Shown here: positions 1 through 10,890 of the stretch, in pieces
Numbering within the stretch: the first letter of the stretch is position 1
Layout of the letters: each line of letters begins with the position of its first letter
Source of the DNA: Ursus arctos
Taxonomy: Eukaryota > Chordata > Mammalia > Carnivora > Ursidae
Reading direction: 5' to 3'
DNA: 64,000 nt
Assembly: GCF_023065955.2 (NCBI RefSeq)
Contig: NW_026622952.1
Coordinates: 32,864,813 to 32,928,812, forward strand
The notes under the pieces: model-generated
Told to the model about the DNA's origin: nothing
What the model saw: only the letters and a program-made list of their open reading frames with translations
Databases searched by the model: none
Program-made: the position numbers and the translations under genes

Positions 1-245
1 ATTCCAAAAACATCTCTTCAGCTTAACTGACTTCCTCAACCCTCACAGCCTCTTAGCTCTTTCTGTAACATATGCATAAGTTTATCTCCAAAACAACAAA
101 AACTGAGTACCTCCAAAACGTTGGATCTGGAAGTACACCACTTTCCTCATCTTGGTGGACCTTATACTTTTTGACCATTTAGGGTAGAAAGGCAGTAACT
201 GATCCTTATCCTAATGTTGTTCTAAAATTTGTGTGGATGTGTGAT

Positions 246-248
<3 letters not shown>

Positions 249-284
<36 letters not shown>

Positions 285-286
285 AG
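249..286. repeat. (AG)n microsatellite
   Basis: About 15 uninterrupted AG units (249-278) run into a short GGGAGGGAG extension. The pure core suggests a length-variable locus. Confidence 0.95.
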
Positions 287-1011
287 ACTGATTATTTTAA
301 AGCTTCTCTCAGAGTGTGTGAATCTACACCTAGATTAGTGTGGAGACCAGTCTAAAAGAACAAGATGTCTCTCCTGACAGAGTTCAAGAGAAGAGCAGAT
401 CGAATGGCTGAAATGCACAGGTGTTCTTGACCTAATGCTGACAGGAAGGCATAGCGAAAATTCACTCTCACTTTGCCTGAATTAAGTTGATAGATTGGAA
501 CAGGCATGCCTGACTTCATTTGAGCAACTTTGTTCAAAATTAAAGGAGTAGAAATAGAAATAATTTATTTTGAGACGTTCTTGTGGGGAGGGGGGAAGGG
601 CAGACTGTAATAAAAAGAAGAAAAGGGAAACAGGTGGGGGTGGGATAAACTCCTAGGGAATAATTTATAAAAATAAAAATGGAAATTAGAAAATACATGT
701 AAAGCCCAAAACTCTATGGGGAACTATACAACCTAAAAGCAGAAACCGAGGAAAGGCAAATCCAAAAGCTTTCTCACAAGCTTTTGGGAGTAACGATCCA
801 CCTGGAGGCATGCAGTTTGAAAGAAATAAATATACTTGTGAATATACTTGTGACTAAATATATCTCCTTTCAAGGGAGGGGAACAAATAATCACAGAGAA
901 GGTAGAGAGCATAGGAGACTTCCCCTTCCGATTTGAGTAGATTTGTTCTCTAACAAAACTACTTTGGCACCTTGTCAAGGATTACATTTTCCCAGGGTTG
1001 AGAATTAAAAA

Positions 1012-1014
<3 letters not shown>

Positions 1015-1046
<32 letters not shown>
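1015..1046. repeat. (AC)n microsatellite
   Basis: Sixteen perfect AC units followed by a short C-rich end. The tract is uninterrupted and so probably polymorphic. Confidence 0.95.
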
Positions 1047-1048
<2 letters not shown>

Positions 1049-3563
1049 CAGTTATACAACATTAAATCGTTTAGGATGAATTGGCTGTTTGCAAAAAGCT
1101 GTCACTTGACAAGTAGGGGCTATTGTTTTTGATATCCCCATCTGGGGCCTGGTTCTGTGTTGAATCCATAATGAAGGCTTCTTCTAGGGTGTTAGAAGGA
1201 CAGGCTGTTTAAATTCTCTTGGTCGCAGTGACATGCCACTTGGGAAGAACCTTGCTGGGAGATGGGACATGTGCTCCTCACATTACATAGACCTAATGAA
1301 AGCCAGAGTCTAACCCAAAGAGCTCTGGGGATGAGCCCTCAATAAGTCTGAAGGAATGGACGAGAGGGTCTTTCCTGAGCTTTAGGGTAGAGAGGATTCA
1401 AAAGAAGCCGAGGAGTATCTGTTTCTTTTTCACAACCTTGTTTTCCATTGTGTTAATAAAATTGTCAAGCAAGCTGTGAACATCTATTTTACTGAATGAG
1501 CTGGACTTGGAAGGGACAACACAGAAACAACTTAATTACATTCACCACTGACACTGGAAACCCCCTACATTGAATCATTCTTCCTCATCCCTGGACAAAA
1601 CCTTGAGGCAGGTCATTTGGTTCTTCTGGTCACCTTCAGGCTAAACAAACAGCATTGCATCTGATCGAAAGCATACTCTGCTCTTTTATTTGGTTTACGA
1701 TTTCTCCCCATCCCTGGCTTTGGTCCAACTCAGGCTCTCAGGAATGTGTACTGGGCACAGGCTGACTTTTCTCTGTCTTGTTTTGCCTTCCTGCGCTTCT
1801 CACTTCCTGTGGTTCCTTCAGGGCTGAAGGTGGGGAGGGAAGAAGCAGTGGTGACCTTCCTCCTTGGTATTCTGTGAGGTGGGCCATGCCTGCTCTGGCT
1901 GGCTGCTTGTGATTCCTTCCTCAGTCCCTGTGTATGTGGCTGACCCCACATAGGTTCTTTTCTTTGGAGTTCCCAACTTCTGACAGGTGGTTTTTTAACA
2001 GGTTCCTCTCAGGACAACTCAGTCTAGCTCCCCTCCATGGTGTCCACTTCAGCTTGATAAATCCAGGAAATATCAGTCACCCTAGCCCAACCCTCTCTTT
2101 GTAATGTGCCAACATAGGCAACTCCAGAAAGCCTTTTGCCTGGGCAGAACTTTCCAGGGAGCACCAACCTCTGGGCCCCACAGACTTGTGGAAAAATAGG
2201 TCAGGTCTTAATTGTTCTCATCTGAGCTTTGTTCTGGTCCCTTCGTAGTGGGAAAGCAGAAGATTTTTCTAGATTAGCAGTGGAACTTCTGGGGTGGAAG
2301 TATAGTTGCTTTTCCTGACAAACACTCCCGGTTATCTGCCTGGTATTCTTGAAGGGCCCTCTCATTTGACCCAAGGTGTTGGAAGGAATATCTCTACCCA
2401 CCCTCACTGAATTATGTGCATGAAGTCAGTGGGGGGCATGCATACCACTCTAGCAACTCCTTCCAGAGAAACCCCACACTCTTCATCTGCAGTCAGTCCC
2501 TTTAAGATCTGAGCTCGGAGTGAGTGATAGACCAGGCCATTAGACCAGGTAATTTTGTATCCAACTTTGGACACAGTTGAAATGCCCAGACAAGAAAAGA
2601 CCTTGTTAATATCCCCACTATGCCCTAAAGTGCATCAGGTCTTCCCGGAAGGGGCGAATTAGCAGAGCAGACTCCAGTGGCTCCATGGGAGGTGAGACCA
2701 ACTTGAAATGGACACACTTTGTGGGTTGAAATGAGAAGGGCATGTGGTGTGTGAGGTCTAGCTTGGAAAATGGTGGATACGTGAACAAGCTTGAGAAGAT
2801 TAGATGGGCAAAGTGAGGTCACCGTGAATGAAATCCTGCAAGGCTAAATTAGGGTAGCAAAAGCTGCAAATGAAGAGCCTTGCATGTGTCGCATGAGAAA
2901 AACCACAGCTTAGGATGATGACGGAGAGCTATTCAGGGAAGATGGTGGCTGGTGTTCTACCCTCTGCACTTGATCACAGTCCCTGTTCAAGGTTTTAAAC
3001 TTGATATAGAAAAACAAATACAAGACAGACAAAAGAGCTTCAGGCACCTCCGATGTAGGGCCAGTTTGGGAGATCCATGAGGTGGGGATGCTGCCTGTCT
3101 GGTTTGCAGTTGCCTCCCAGGGGCCTTGAACAATGAGTGGCCCCTGATAGACATTCAATAAATATCAGTCAGATTGAAGTGAATGCATTTGGTGGCTTGA
3201 GGCGTGAAGATCAATTAACAGGCTATTACAGCGTTAAAGGGGCAAAAATTGAAGAACCCAAAACAGGATTAGAGAAGGATCGGAAAGGCAACTGAAGAAT
3301 AGAAATATTTCCATTCTTCAAGTGCTTCTGTTACTCAATGTTAGGCAAAAAGATCAATGTAAGGGTTTAGGATGAAAATAGAAATGGAGACAATTATTGA
3401 TGTGAGTATGTTTTCAAGGTGATTAGAAGCATGTGGTAAGATTATAAATTGGATAATTCCGGCTTGGATATAACGCACTAGGAGACGTGAATATAGAAGT
3501 CCTTGAAACCAGGAAGTTTTTTTTTTTTTTAAGTCATTTAAAGAATTACCCTAAAGAATATAG

Positions 3564-3595
<32 letters not shown>

Positions 3596-3596
3596 A
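3564..3596. repeat. (AAC)n microsatellite
   Basis: Eleven near-perfect AAC units. A run of 12 T lies about 40 bases upstream. The threonine run in the overlapping short frame is only a translation of this repeat. Confidence 0.95.
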
Positions 3597-3679
3597 CCTA
3601 AGAGAAAAAGTCAGCTTTTATTTAGCCAGCCATATTCAAGGAATATTCAGCGCATATCAAACAGTGTATAAAGCTCTTT

Positions 3680-3845
3680 AAATATATTGGCTAATTTAAT
3701 CCTCATAATAAACATGAGGCAAGGACTAATCTTATCCCCATTGTTCAGACACAGAATGAGTATTTTGTCCAAAGCCATAGAACTATGAATGATTGGCCCC
3801 AGTGAATCTGACTGAAGGGTCTGTGTTCTAATTCACTCTAGTCGG
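3680..3845 (-). repeat. MIR SINE, antisense
   Basis: The order of landmarks is that of a complementary MIR: a 'taatcctcataataaacatgagg' type core start, 'atccccattgttcagacacagaatga', 'gtccaaagccatagaact', then a decayed 'gtctgtgttctaattcactc' end. Divergence is high, as expected for this Mesozoic family. Confidence 0.75.
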
Positions 3846-4340
3846 TGCCTCTTGGCAGGTGGAAGGCGTGAGAGAGCAGACAGAGAAGAACAGGAGTGGG
3901 AAAATACAGAACAACTCAAATCCTGTTCAAAAGGAATTAGAAGATATCAATAATGAGATGATTCGAATAATATTCAGGAAGATGAGAGGGAATGAGTAAT
4001 GACAAAAAGACCTGCTAGTCAAAAAGTTCATTCAGCAGAACGACCTCAGGAATGCTAGGGGAGATGGAGGCCTTTAGGCAAGCTTGCCATGTTAGTCAGC
4101 AAAGAGAAACAGGGAGATCGGAAGGTGCCAACCAAAAGGCATATAGGATCAAGGGAAATTTTTCAAGATTTTGAAGTAATGCATATTTGAAATTCCTGGG
4201 GATAGGGTCTACAGAGGAGAAAAGATTCAAAATGCTTAAAGGTCAAAAAGTTGAGGGCATAGATCTTGGAAGGGATGGCATGGGATGGAATCCAATGTGA
4301 AGAAATGTGCAAAACTGTGTAAAATTCTTCTGATACATTA

Positions 4341-5480
4341 CACTTGAGAATGCCCACTTATTTCAACTCCCACAATTGGATAGAATATTTACCAAGAGTC
4401 ACTTATGAATTTCTCAAATCTGTTCATGTCAGAAATACTTGATACTGCTATTGTGTAATTTAGTTAACTATTCTATAAAAGATGAAATAGGCATGTGAAA
4501 AGAATTGTCTCTATTAAAGCTGATTTGGGAGACTTCATAAGGATTGTTGTAGATTCTTGGTGTCCCCGCTCTGGGCATGGGAGTTAGGCAGATGGAAATC
4601 AGAATGTCAGTGTTATTACTGATAGAATTAAGATTGGATTATGCAACCTCCTGGTGGCATTGCAACACACTTTGTAATGTATCATTCCAGAATTTCCTGG
4701 CCAAACTTGTGCCAACATAGGTAACTCTGGGTAACTGAAAACCTTCCCCTGGAGGTGGAAAACCCATTCTTGTGGAGATGCAGAAATGTATCTATCTTGT
4801 GGACAGTTTGGGTTCCTGATGGAGAAATTATCTGGTCCAAGCAGGTTCGGTTGCTTCTCCTGAACTCAACCAGTAGGTACCTTCCGTCCTGCTGTGGAGA
4901 GAGAAAAGTGATCGGTCGGATTTACTGTGATTGATTTTGTTGCAGATGGAAATGAGTCAAAGGAAATGGAGGACCCTTCCAGCAAACCCAAGCCACAGCC
5001 ACCCACGCATTGCACTCTCTATACGTGAGGTATAGGCAAGACAACTCTCAAATATGCAGGAAAGTCATAAAAATCTGGACTGAATTTACACTCAGATTGA
5101 ATTTATAATTTATTTTTAATGGTATCACAAGCAGACATAATAGGCAATTTATTACGGATATGTTTATGCAGGCCACTCAATGAACCCCACTCAGAGAAAA
5201 GCTCTCAACTATACAACACTGACAAATACGTATTAATGTGTTTTCAGTTATGACGTTAAGGTACGAGTCATTTTTATGATTTCTCCTTTTTAGCTGACTT
5301 TTTAAAGTTAACTCCAGCAGTGGTTTCAATCCCATTGGACAAGAAGATTTCTGTTATCTTTACTTTTCAAGGTTTTTGTGGCATTCATTAAAAAAATAGC
5401 ATGGCTGATATATCACCTTGAACTATGAGGGAAAACATGCTGTTGCATGATCAACTCTGGACTCATTTCTTCTTTCCTTT
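4341..5480. other. Unassigned non-coding sequence
   Basis: AT-rich sequence without a gene or a repeat I can name. The only frames are short and on either strand with no motif. Confidence 0.5.
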
Positions 5481-5585
5481 ATTCTTTCAAAACTGACAAG
5501 TTGTTGTCTTGGGCCAGGCACTAGGATAAAAATGAGAATTAATAAGACTTACTCTTAATTTCAAGTAATTCACAATTTTGTATTG
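5480..5585 (-). repeat. L2 LINE 3' fragment, antisense
   Basis: The block has the antisense L2 3' order: a 'gggccaggcactaggat' motif, then 'aatgagaattaataagac', then 'ttactcttaatttcaag'. This matches the complement of the L2 tail (tail, size-class phrase, then 'gagctcacagtc' region). It is short and diverged. Confidence 0.6.
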
Positions 5586-5648
5586 ATATTAAGTTTTTAT
5601 TTGGTAAATCATACTATGCCAGAATATTAGTCCCAGTCTAGATAATAT

Positions 5649-5966
5649 GTGCGAAGACTTTCTTGGGGGACACACACAGAGTTTTCAAAGTGTAGCATTA
5701 AGTCTGACCCAGAGTTAAAAGGAGAGAAGGAGGTGTCTGAGAGCTATAGAAAGTATAGCAAGGCTGCTGGGAATTCTGAGTCAAAGTTGGCCATCAGAGG
5801 AGGTGACGCTCCGTTCTTGGCTCCGGCTGGAAGTGAGAGATTGGAGCCAACGTTGTCATGGATTTCCCAGCTCAGCTGCTGGGATTCTTGGTCAAATAGA
5901 CTCCCTGTAGTTGGAGATATGAGAGGGACATTCTCATGGCCATTGCCACCAGGTTCTCAACTTTAA
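5649..5966 (+). other. Unassigned stretch with a 105-codon open frame
   Basis: An ATG-to-stop frame of 105 codons runs through this block and ends 3 bases before the L1 target duplication. Its product has no recognised domain, signal peptide or membrane segment. No polyadenylation signal or splice context stands out. A frame of this length is expected by chance in 64 kb, so I do not call it a gene. Confidence 0.4.
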
Positions 5967-5968
5967 AG

Positions 5969-5981
5969 TTTACAAAGTCTA
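5969..5981. repeat. Left target-site duplication of L1
   Basis: The 13-base sequence tttacaaagtcta here is repeated exactly at 6266-6278, bracketing the L1 insertion. Confidence 0.9.
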
Positions 5982-6265
5982 TAGGAAGATCGGTAGGAGA
6001 AGGAAGGGAAGAATGAAGGGGAGGTAAACAGAAGGGGGAATGAACCATGAGAGATTGTGGACTCTGGGAAACAAACTGAGGGCTTCAGAGGGGAGGGGAT
6101 GGGGGATTGGGATAGGCTGGTGATGGGTATTAAGGAGGGCACATATTGCACGGTGCACTGGGTGTTATATGCAACTAATGAATCATGGAACATTGCATCC
6201 ACAACTGGGGTTGTACTGTATGGTGACTAATAAAACAAAATAAAAATTAAAAAAAATAAATAAAA
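5982..6265 (+). mobile_element. 5'-truncated carnivoran LINE-1 (3' UTR and tail)
   Basis: About 284 bases of L1 3' end in sense orientation. It has the purine-rich start, the 'gagggcttcagaggggagg' motif, the 'gcacggtgcactgggtgtta' motif common to carnivoran L1 3' ends, an AATAAA-like end and an A-rich tail. It is bounded by a perfect 13-base duplication (5969-5981 and 6266-6278), the signature of target-primed insertion. No ORF1 or ORF2 sequence remains, so the copy is inert. Confidence 0.9.
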
Positions 6266-6278
6266 TTTACAAAGTCTA
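6266..6278. repeat. Right target-site duplication of L1
   Basis: Exact copy of 5969-5981, directly after the A-rich L1 tail. Confidence 0.9.
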
Positions 6279-6369
6279 AATAATACATGCTCATCATAAA
6301 AACTAGAAAAACAAGCAAACAATATTTCCTCACTTCCTCCCTTGTAATCCATTCCCCCTACGTCCTTAG

Positions 6370-6835
6370 AATGATCTTTGTAGAATGTAAATCTAGTTGT
6401 ACAGATCCCCACTGCCTGTAGAAAGAGATCTAAACTCCTTGATGTGTCTCTCTGCAGCCTGTACCCCACCCTTCCCTACACATTTGTCATTTGTTAGTGG
6501 TTCCTCTTTACAGTTTCCTGAACACTCTGCTGTTTCCTCTGCCCATGGGGCTCTCATCAGTGAACTTTCAAGGCTTACCCACATGTCATCTCCTCCAAGA
6601 AGCCTTCTGTTGTTCCCTCCCCTATTTTAATCACATACCTTCCTAAGTATTCCTGTTTCACCCTGCAGTTACCTCTATGGTATGACTGTTTGCCTATCTG
6701 GTTTCTCCCACCGAAGACTGTGAGCTCCCTAAGAGTGCGGATGAGTTTCTTTACCAGCATAGCGCCTGGCACAGTGTTTGATACATAGAGGCCAACTTAC
6801 TGGTTGATCACTAAACAGAGGAAGGAATGCATGAA
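6370..6835 (+). repeat. L2 LINE 3' end, sense
   Basis: The classic L2 3' order is readable: 'taaactccttgatg', 'tcctccaagaagccttctg', 'gaagactgtgagctccctaag', 'catagcgcctggcacagtg', and a decayed 'gttgatcactaaacag...gaatgcatgaat' tail. The order and orientation are clear though substitutions are many. Short frames on both strands here are translations of this LINE relic. Confidence 0.85.
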
Positions 6836-7049
6836 TATGTGCTCCTCACCAGCCTGAGAAAATAAAACTCTGTCCAATGGAATGTAGGGAAAATATATCA
6901 TTTATTCATGGTGGTTATTATTTCCAGTTTGTGAAATAAATTTTTTCTGGTTATTACAGTTCACAGTGATGGTGGACCTTCCCTAAAGAAAAAAGCAGTA
7001 TTGATACACCCCTCTGCATTTTATGTCCACAAGGGCTTTACTGTAACAG

Positions 7050-7250
7050 TTTATCCAAATCCTCCCAACATCCCTTTGATGGCCTGAGTCTCTTTGAGCT
7101 GAGACTCTGAGCCCATATGTCACTGTAATGGCGAGTGGCAATGATTCCTCTTGTGCTGGGGAGGAGGCTGAGGCTAATGGCACTTAGGTCACTCCCTAAA
7201 CTCCATTGCCCAAAAGGCAGAGCCAGCATCAGAGTTCACTCTTCTCTCCA
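7050..7250 (-). repeat. MIR SINE, antisense
   Basis: Landmarks are 'ccaaatcctcccaacatccctttgat', 'gaggctgaggctaatggcactt', 'ggtcactccctaaactccattgcccaaaaggcagagcc'. This follows the complementary MIR order from core to 5' end. Confidence 0.65.
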
Positions 7251-9300
7251 TTCCTAGCTCCCTCACTCCCCCCCCCACACACAGTTTTCCAAAGCATGAT
7301 TCCTACGTACCCCGGAGGTCAAAGAAATTGAGCTGATGATATGGAAGTTTTCCTTCTGACCAGATATTAGTGGACTCATACACTTAGCTCATTTCCATCA
7401 GGTGAAAAAAAAAAGGGGGGGGGGGAGTCGATGAGGAAGGGCTGGACAGATTAAAATCACCCTCTGCTTAGGAGATTCCCACAGAAAGTCTATGTCGCAT
7501 TCATAAAGATTTTATTTTAGGGGTTTTTGAAAGGATCTTCAGCTACTTAAAAAAGAAAGAGCACTTCATCATTGTCATCAACATCATCAATTTGGCAAGT
7601 GTATTTTACTTCGGGGCTCTATTGTCTGCCCCACCCCCAACCTACAACAATAACAACAACAAGAAAAAATAGGTTCTAGCCAATTTTAGCTTTCTGTGTT
7701 AAAACAAAAAAGCTATACCCCTTGGAACTTTGCAATATCAACTGCGTGGGTAATTCTAGTATAAATGTGGTCAGTAGGCAAAGAGTTGTCTGGGAGGGAA
7801 ATTAATGATACAACATCATGGTATGTCGAGTGAATTTAATTTATTCATTCTATTACTTTTCCTCTTAACGGGGATCATTTAAAGTCAATAGTAGTTTCAT
7901 TTTAAAACCTGTGAATTCTCAAATCTTCTAATTTAATTATGAAATTGAAAGAGATGTCAAATCATTTTGAGTTTACATTTATACAAAGTAAATAAGGTGC
8001 ACATGGCTTGGGTAATAAATGACATATCTCTCAAGTGTTTCTAATTAACTTCATTCTCACATTTTAATTCTGTATTCGCGAATAGTTGCAATCATTAATG
8101 CTGTATTTCCAGGATAATAGTATCTGTTAGGGCATGTGTATTTCTCCACCTCTTCTCCTAAAGCTAGAAAAGCCAGGCTGTTCTGTTGTAAACTTTTATT
8201 GGCAGGGGTTCATAATTCAGCTGTAAAATTTCATGCTGGGCTGCAATTCAGTGCACAAGCCCTATGCCCTGAAGAGCTTATGTTACTACAAAAACAATTG
8301 TAAAAATCCATTTTTTTCCTCTTTTTAGATGGACCAGAAAAAAGGTACAGTGAGAAACATTTTCCTTTCAAAAATACGCTTTCTAAAAATAAAAGTTGGT
8401 GGATGGAATGATCTACCGGGCACTTAGCTCTCAGCCCTTACCCATCAAAATAACTATTAGATGATACCAACAGAAAATTTACACTTAGGACAGGTACAAC
8501 GCGCTCCGTGGTACTCAGAGTGCAAGAAATGTCACCTTTCTTTATTTTTCTAAGTCAGATTAAATCCACTGTGAGGCCTCTGTCATTGAGGTTGACAAGA
8601 AGTCCAATATCAGTCAATTTGGGGTGCCCTCTCCCGCCCTCAGACTGCATTATGACTCTGGGGCTTACGCAGTCCAGAGGAGCAAAGGGCACAGAGCTAG
8701 GGACATGGTGGCTTTTTGATCCCTGTCCAGGCAACCAGTTTTATTGACAGAATCACCACCACCCACCCACTACCCCCTCCCCCGCCACTCATGCCAGGCT
8801 CAGAAATGAGAACCTTGAGGAGGTTCCTTAGTCCCAGGACTCACAGAGCCATCCCCATCTGAGCTCTCGCCATTGCCAATAAAGGGTTCAAGAATGGGTT
8901 CAGGTCTCTGACGCTGAAGGACCCCCAAACACTTGTGCGTCTGGGAACCCACACAGATCTCCCTCACCTCTCCCTCTCTCCTGGTCCCTCACTTTCCCCC
9001 TCTTCCCAGTTTCCAGTCTGTTCAGATCAATTACACCTCATTAGATGTCTATTTTTGGAGAATACAGGTTTACTCTCTTCTGACTCTGAACCACAAAACC
9101 ACTGTGTATTTTTACCTTCTCACTGTGTATTTTTACTGTTACTGGGGAAGAAGGAGGGCTGAGGAGAACGGGGTGGAAGGAGATTATTTGTCTTACTGTT
9201 TTTCCTATGGCGGGGAAAAAAAAAAATATCAGCTACATGTTTTGTTTTTAAGAAATCATTCTGTCACACAGAAGTTCCGTTTTACTTTAACATCCTCAGC
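7251..9300. other. Repeat-poor unassigned stretch; candidate conserved element near 7790-8340
   Basis: Apart from short homopolymers (C run near 7268, A/G run near 7407-7425, AAC units near 7645) I see no interspersed repeat. The part at about 7790-8340 is AT-rich, with several homeodomain-type TAATTA/ATTAAT cores and a 12-base CpG-containing palindrome at 8073-8084. A 128-codon frame at 8933-9319 has no domain and partly overlaps a MIR, so I do not call it a gene. Confidence 0.45.
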
Positions 9301-9304
9301 GCTG

Positions 9305-9430
9305 TGTAGAGACTCATAAGATCTAGGTTGTGGTTTTAAATTTGCAACTAATTAGCCTCTGTCATGGGGTATGGGACTGAAACCCGATCTCATTTTCTTC
9401 ATTTTCAAAATGAGAGGAATGATTTCGATA
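9305..9430 (+). repeat. MIR SINE, sense
   Basis: The sense MIR order is seen: 'tagagactcataagatctagg', a decayed 'tgtgaccttgggca' zone, then 'tcattttcttcattttcaaaatgagaggaatga'. Confidence 0.6.
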
Positions 9431-10320
9431 TTGTACAGAATTTTTTTTCCCCTGACCTAAAAATTTCATAATTTATGGAGTGCTTAAAAGGCAGGTTAAT
9501 AATTTCTGAGTTTTTTATGTATTATGTTGTTTTTCTATCTAGAGATCCTTCTTATCGCACAAACATTTGGAGAAAGACCATGGTTTCGATAAAATTCCAT
9601 TGTTCAGGTTACGGCCTTGTGTCAAAATGACATGAGCTGCTCTGAGAAATATGTGAATGTCAACAGTGACTTTCTCCAAGGCTTTGATATAATCCTTTTC
9701 TTCTCTCTAACTTGCTCATGTCCCACAGATCTGCCTCAGCATGTCTGTGACACCCACGTATTAATCTAGCAGATTCTCCTTTTTGGGACTGATATATCAA
9801 TTTGCAAGTGAAATCCTCCCCAAAGACCAGGGCGCTCATTCATGATTTGGAACTTCACGCTTGTCAGTGCCTTCTCCTACTTAGTTAGCCCGTGCCCCTT
9901 CCAAAGGGATGCTCATTTCGACACGGAGAGTGGGAGAATGGACTCTCTAAGTTCGGAGATGCCCCTCAAAAACTAAGAGACCAGGTATGGCAGATATTAA
10001 TTAACATTAATTTATCATATTGAATCCTCAAACTTCTAGTCCGTTCTAAGTGATAAATGATAATGGGCCATTAGGAGCAGAACCGGAAACAGAGCGGCTA
10101 TTAACATACCACTACCACATCTTGAAACAAGAAAAATGCTGATAAGAAGTGCATTAAATGAAGGTGGCGGAGGCAACTGCCGATGGGTAGATGTCAGTCT
10201 GGGAAGCAAGAGGAAGTTACAGTTCCTGGAAAATCTTGTTTTGTTCCATCTTTCAGTCCTTCAGTGTAACTGTTTCTCTCTCTAGAGAATCTTTCAGGCT
10301 TCTGTCTATAAAGGTATTTT
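9431..10320. other. Unassigned non-coding sequence
   Basis: No gene or confident repeat. A weak antisense MIR-like segment may lie at about 9995-10105, but too few landmarks survive to call it. Confidence 0.45.
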
Positions 10321-10329
10321 TGTCTAGTC

Positions 10330-10745
10330 GATACCCAGGACTGTGGGGAAAGGTGCAGGCTGCAGGCACTCTTCTGTTGGCTGCACCTATCACCTTGCCT
10401 CCCCTCCCCTATACGCGCCCCCCACCAGGTGAGCTCGGATGGTTTCCCTCACTATGTGGTTTGATGTTGAGATTGGCCAATGAGGGGCACCCGTAGGAGA
10501 CGGGAAGATGGAATCCCTCTGCTGAGGTCACACTGTGTCATCCTGCCCTCTTGCACATCCCACTGTCTGCTTGAGCCTTTAGAACTAGGGTAGTAGAGGC
10601 CCTGTTACTGTTTCTGTGTTCTTCAACATCATGGTGTGGTTTTCCTATACCCACTCGTTTGTCAATGGATTTTAAATTAAACGCTTCTCAGATGATCCGA
10701 TTTTAGTGCGCCATCTGTTTCTACGGGGACCTTGACTGACATAAG
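10330..10745 (+). repeat. Ancient interspersed repeat, class not assigned
   Basis: The block carries 'gagattggccaatgaggggc', 'ttctgtgttcttc', 'gtgcgccatctgtttctacg' and ends 'ggaccttgactgac'. I recognise this order from a widely dispersed mammalian repeat whose end reads 'gccatctgtttcctgc...accctgactgata'. I cannot name the subfamily or class with confidence; a RepeatMasker run would settle it. Confidence 0.45.
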
Positions 10746-10890
10746 CACCAAGGGAGGCTTTCTGGAGGAGCTAAATGATAAGCTACATCTCGAAGGAGTT
10801 AGGAATGCACGGGTAGAGAATCGGTTGGAACAAGAAGGAACAGGGAAAACATTTCAGCAAGGAGGAGCAAGGTGTACAAAACTGGAAAAT
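10745..10890 (-). repeat. L2 LINE fragment, antisense
   Basis: The order 'gggaggctttctggaggagctaaatgat', 'ctcgaaggagttaggaatg', 'aacagggaaaac' fits the complement of the L2 region around the 'cctccaggaagccttcc' motif. Confidence 0.7.

Larger units (their letters stand above)
1..2600. other. Unassigned non-coding sequence
   Basis: I see no gene or confident interspersed repeat here, apart from the two dinucleotide repeats listed separately. Short open frames exist on both strands (up to about 80 codons) but show no motif, no codon pattern and no partner exon. The part from about 1640 to 2520 is less AT-rich than the rest. Very old repeats may be hidden here. Confidence 0.5.
2620..4340 (-). 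repeat. Decayed L2 LINE, antisense, with insertions
   Basis: Several blocks resemble the complement of L2 in the expected order. Around 2860-2945 the sequence follows the L2 part upstream of the 3' end. Around 3190-3300 it carries the 'aagatcaattaacaggctatta' region. Around 3360-3480 and 3880-4300 it follows more 5' L2 sequence. The order is interrupted by a plus-oriented L2-like tail (3145-3185), an (AAC)n repeat and an antisense MIR (about 3680-3845). Individual blocks are diverged, so the join into one element is inference, and the call could be two or three separate L2 pieces. Confidence 0.45.

Noticed and set aside
3487..3681. Frame with a poly-threonine run
   Set aside because: It translates the (AAC)n microsatellite.
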